From contig MVCQ01000027.1 of the NCBI GenBank assembly GCA_002059205.1, positions 1-10,155 on the forward strand: DNA of 10,155 nt. The letters run 5' to 3'. Both the position numbers and the translations under genes were made by a program. The notes below the pieces were generated by a model. The model saw only the letters and a list, made by a program, of their open reading frames with translations. It did no database searches and was not told the DNA's origin. Each line of letters opens with the position of its first letter. Position 1 is the stretch's first letter. This stretch comes from Candidatus Latescibacteria bacterium 4484_107 (GTDB lineage Bacteria > Latescibacterota > 4484-107). This document shows, piece after piece, positions 7,827 to 10,155 of the stretch.

Positions 7827-7885
7827 CGTTCGGAGTTACCGCTTCAACGGTTTATCACAAACCCGTAAACGGGTAACTCCGGACG
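7827..7885. repeat. 14-base inverted repeat upstream of the transporter, with competing inner hairpin
   Basis: CGTTCGGAGTTACC (7827-7840) pairs with 7872-7885 at all 14 positions, one as G-T, around a 31-base loop. Inside, ACCCG (7861-7865) can instead pair with CGGGT (7870-7874) across TAAA, which would break the inner end of the long stem. It is about 115 bases before the transporter start. It may be a dispersed palindromic repeat or a control element in the leader. Confidence 0.5.
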
Positions 7886-7989
7886 AAACCCGAAATTTTC
7901 CGCCAAATCCCCTAAGACTGAGTTCCTGAGTTCGATGAGTGGGGTTAGAAAAGCGAACCCTTCCCCTTAAACAAAAACAGCAAAGGAAA

Positions 7990-7993
7990 AGGA
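7990..7993 (+). promoter_or_regulatory. Ribosome binding site that sets the transporter start
   Basis: AGGA lies 5 bases before the ATG at 7999, within an A-rich stretch. The frame extends upstream to a GTG at 7939, but that would add a strongly basic, non-conserved 20-residue stretch before the first membrane helix. Confidence 0.65.
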
Positions 7994-7998
7994 CAAAA

Positions 7999-9309
7999 AT
8001 GTCGAATCAAGATACAATGAACCGGTGGTTCGTGGTCGTCGGCGCGGTGCTTATTCAGCTTTGTCTCGGCGCCATTTATGCGTGGAGTGTATTCACCAAG
8101 AAAATCACGCTCGCCATCGCGGATGGGGGGTTGTACGGTTTTTCAGCCACCCAGGCTGCGTGGGTTTTTTCCGCCGGACTGGCGACGTTCGCGGTCGTTA
8201 TGGTGCTTGCGGGGCGCCTGCAGGCGAAGGTGGGCCCCCGGCCGATAGCGGTCGCTGGAGGAATTGTGCTGGGCATAGGGTATATGCTCGGCGGCTTTTT
8301 AGGTCGCTCGTTCGCGGCGCAGCTTCTTTGCATCGGGGTCATCGGCGGCGCGGGCATCGGTTTGGCGTACGTCGTTCCCATCGCGGTCGGGGTGAAATGG
8401 TTTCCCGATAAGAAGGGGATGATCACCGGTCTTGCGGTAGCGGGATTCGGTTTCGGCGCGACACTGTGGGTGAAACTGGCCGGAAGTTGGTTCGGCGGCC
8501 TGCTCAACACAACGCACATTTTCGGGTTGCCCGGCGTGCAAAGTGTTTTCTTCATCTACGGAGTCGTCTTCCTAGTATTCGTGCTTTTGGGCAGCATCGT
8601 CATGGTTAATCCTCCGGCGGGATACAAACCGAAGGGCTGGAATCCGCCAGAGGCAACGGGATCGGGGAAGGCCACGGGCGCGGTGGATCTCACCAGTTCG
8701 GAGATGTTGAAAACGCCGCAGTATTATATGCTGTTGCTGATGTTTATCGGATCCGGGCTGGCCGGACTGATGGTGATCTACTGCATCCGCCTGTTCGGCA
8801 TCGACGCGCTGCAAGCCAGTGGTGCCGCGAAAGCGGCGGCGGCAGGCACGATCGCGGGAACGGCGATGGCGTGGTATGCGATCCTGAACGGACTCGGCCG
8901 GATTGTCTGGGGCACCGTCTCCGATAAGATCGGACGGAAGTTCTCCCTCTTCCTGATGTGTCTGTTCCAGGGCATCATCATGCTCCTCTTCTTCAAGCTG
9001 GGGGCGACGCCCCTTGGGCTGATCATCGGGGCATGCCTCATCGGCTTCAATTTCGGCGGCAACTTTGCGCTCTTCCCCGCCGCAACGGCCGATTTCTTTG
9101 GAAACAAAAATGTGGGCACGAATTACGGATGGGTATTCTTAGCCTACGGAGTCGCGGGCATCGCTGGCCCTCAGGTGGCCGGACACTTTAAGGATGCCGC
9201 TCAAGGCGGCGACGTGAGCGCGTGGATCACGCCGTTTATCATCGCCGGGATATCCTGTCTGATCGCGGCGGGGCTGGCCCTGATGCTCAAAACTCCGAAA
9301 CGGTCGTAA
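7999..9309 (+). CDS. OFA-family major facilitator transporter, probable monocarboxylate carrier
   Basis: This 436-residue inner-membrane protein has about 12 hydrophobic segments and the features of the oxalate/formate antiporter (OFA) family of the major facilitator superfamily. The first helix reads NRWFVVVGAVLIQLCLGAIY (8-27) followed by AWSVF, an OFA hallmark. The loop after helix 2 has GRLQAKVGPRP (72-82), the matching loop in the second half has GTVSDKIGRK (305-314), and a hydrophilic linker at about 204-240 contains NPPAGYKPKGWNPP. OFA members carry small carboxylates such as oxalate, formate or pyruvate. With acs directly upstream, acetate or another short monocarboxylate is a reasonable guess, but the substrate cannot be read from sequence. 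The terminator after acs implies a separate promoter. Confidence 0.88.
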   Translation: MSNQDTMNRWFVVVGAVLIQLCLGAIYAWSVFTKKITLAIADGGLYGFSATQAAWVFSAGLATFAVVMVLAGRLQAKVGPRPIAVAGGIVLGIGYMLGGFLGRSFAAQLLCIGVIGGAGIGLAYVVPIAVGVKWFPDKKGMITGLAVAGFGFGATLWVKLAGSWFGGLLNTTHIFGLPGVQSVFFIYGVVFLVFVLLGSIVMVNPPAGYKPKGWNPPEATGSGKATGAVDLTSSEMLKTPQYYMLLLMFIGSGLAGLMVIYCIRLFGIDALQASGAAKAAAAGTIAGTAMAWYAILNGLGRIVWGTVSDKIGRKFSLFLMCLFQGIIMLLFFKLGATPLGLIIGACLIGFNFGGNFALFPAATADFFGNKNVGTNYGWVFLAYGVAGIAGPQVAGHFKDAAQGGDVSAWITPFIIAGISCLIAAGLALMLKTPKRS

Positions 9310-9335
9310 GGAATCGGACAAAATCATGTTCCTGT

Positions 9336-9554
9336 TTTCACCGCAGAGACGAGAAACCGCAAAGAAGCCCAAAAAGGTCCTCATGAGAGCATTTCCTCTT
9401 TGTACTTCTAACCTGCAACATCTTGTTTTCCGGCAAGGTTTTTATAGAGCGAGGATGCCCAAAATTGTTCGGATTCTCACGTGCGCTTACTTTGTTTGAT
9501 CCGTGAAAATCCGTTTTATCCGTGTCCCATTGCTTTTGCGTCTCTGCGGTGAAA
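9336..9554. repeat. 219-base element bounded by 16-base perfect inverted repeats
   Basis: TTTCACCGCAGAGACG (9336-9351) is repeated exactly in inverted orientation at 9539-9554; partial pairing continues inward (CGCAAAG near 9359 against CTTTTGCG near 9533). Inside, 9499-9525 holds three ATCCGT units that match, in the other orientation, the CACGGATAAA repeat at the plsY-gpsA junction. No protein is encoded and I see no target-site duplication. It fills most of the 277-base gap between the transporter and proS. It looks like a composite of dispersed intergenic repeats or a miniature non-coding element. No terminator for the transporter or promoter for proS is evident in it. Confidence 0.6.
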
Positions 9555-9586
9555 TCGTTGTTTAACGCGGTAACTGAGGAGATTTT

Positions 9587-10155
9587 ATGAGGCTGTCGAG
9601 GGCATTTATTCCTACATTGAAAGAGACTCCCTCCGATGCGGAGATCAAAAGCCATCGGCTGATGTTGCGAGCCGGGATGATTCGGATGCACATGGCGGGC
9701 GTGTATTGCTATCTTCCGCTCGGATGGCGGGTGCTCCGAAAAATCGAGGGTATTGTACGGGAGGAGATGGATCGGATCGGAGGGCAGGAGTTTCTTCTGC
9801 CCACACTGAGTCGCCGAGATCTGTGGGAGCGGACCGGGCGCTGGACGGAGTATGGGGACGATATGTTCCGTTTGAAGGATCGGAAGAAGGCGGATCTGGC
9901 GTTGGCGCCTACGCACGAGGAGGTCTTTTCGGAGATCGCGGCCGGGGAAATTCGATCCTATCGGGACCTGCCCCAGACGTGGTATCAAATTCAGATGAAG
10001 TTCCGGGATGAACCCAGACCCCGTTCGGGACTACTTCGGGGACGGCAGTTTACGATGAAAGATGCGTATAGCTTCGACAGGGACTGGGAGGGATTGGATC
10101 GAAGCTACGCGCTGGAACGTGAGGCCTACCACCGCATCCTGAAACGGTGCGGGCT
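9587..10155 (+). CDS. proS: Prolyl-tRNA synthetase, bacterial type, N-terminal part (runs off window end)
   Basis: ProS is a class II aminoacyl-tRNA synthetase that charges tRNA-Pro in the cytosol. The frame is open from the ATG at 9587 to the end, giving 189 complete codons of what should be a protein of roughly 570 residues. It begins MRLSRAFIPTLKETPSDAE and continues with LMLRAGMIR. The class II active-site signatures are present: APTHEE (Thr109 to Glu112) and motif 2, FRDEPRPRSGLLRGRQF starting at Phe139, followed by TMKDAYSFD. These identify the bacterial (long) ProS type, whose editing insertion would lie beyond the window. GAGGAGA (9576-9582) precedes the start by four bases. Confidence 0.95.
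   Translation, partial: MRLSRAFIPTLKETPSDAEIKSHRLMLRAGMIRMHMAGVYCYLPLGWRVLRKIEGIVREEMDRIGGQEFLLPTLSRRDLWERTGRWTEYGDDMFRLKDRKKADLALAPTHEEVFSEIAAGEIRSYRDLPQTWYQIQMKFRDEPRPRSGLLRGRQFTMKDAYSFDRDWEGLDRSYALEREAYHRILKRCG

Larger units (their letters stand above)
7552..7998. other. 447-base gap between acs and the transporter gene
   Basis: No gene is convincing here. In order it holds an imperfect inverted repeat (7556-7612), the acs terminator (7629-7668), a short dyad (7703-7736), a long dyad (7827-7885) and an A-rich stretch leading into the transporter's ribosome binding site. I found no good sigma-70 promoter for the transporter, though one must lie after the terminator if the gene has its own transcript. 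The frame upstream of 7999 is open for a stretch but shows no conserved protein sequence. Confidence 0.6.

Noticed and set aside
7564..7929. Possible small protein in the gap after acs
   Set aside because: The frame spans an inverted repeat, a strong terminator and two further dyads, lacks a ribosome binding site and has no recognisable sequence pattern.
9423..9448. TTGTTT ... TATAGA as a promoter for proS
   Set aside because: The spacer is only 14 bases and the -35 match is weak.

Overview
The window is an ordinary bacterial chromosome segment of high GC content, with all eight recognisable genes on the + strand and no phage, plasmid, CRISPR, defence or transposase gene. The gene content (ribosomal protein S1 with a long acidic tail, MtaB, PlsY, GpsA, a short MerR-type regulator, AMP-forming acetyl-CoA synthetase, an OFA-type major facilitator, bacterial-type ProS) and the abundance of small palindromic repeats suggest an uncultivated bacterium. 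It could be FCB-like or deltaproteobacteria-like, but the taxonomic guess is weak because no marker here settles it.

Layout. Positions 2-1444 are the 3' part of rpsA, followed by a hairpin and a gap with two related GC-rich hairpins. mtaB (1720-3054) starts at a GTG. A near-consensus sigma-70 promoter (3099-3127) then opens a long, hairpin-rich leader that runs to plsY (3324-3989). plsY ends inside an inverted repeat, immediately followed by gpsA (4046-5053). A heptad-based inverted repeat separates gpsA from a cysteine-free MerR-family regulator (5151-5510), and 55 bases later comes acs (5566-7551). The 447-base gap after acs holds an imperfect inverted repeat, a strong intrinsic terminator and two further dyads. 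An OFA-family transporter (7999-9309) follows, then a roughly 220-base element with 16-base terminal inverted repeats, then the 5' part of proS (9587 to the window end).

Function. rpsA, mtaB and proS serve translation: mRNA binding, tRNA A37 modification and tRNA charging. plsY and gpsA are a classic phospholipid pair: GpsA makes sn-glycerol 3-phosphate and PlsY acylates it. acs and the OFA transporter plausibly form an acetate or small-monocarboxylate uptake and activation module, although the terminator between them makes them separate transcription units.

I did not find a previously undescribed gene system. The parts most worth a second look are the non-coding ones: the structured leader in front of plsY and the set of different palindromic repeats, at least one in nearly every sizeable gap, one of which supplies the stop codon of plsY.
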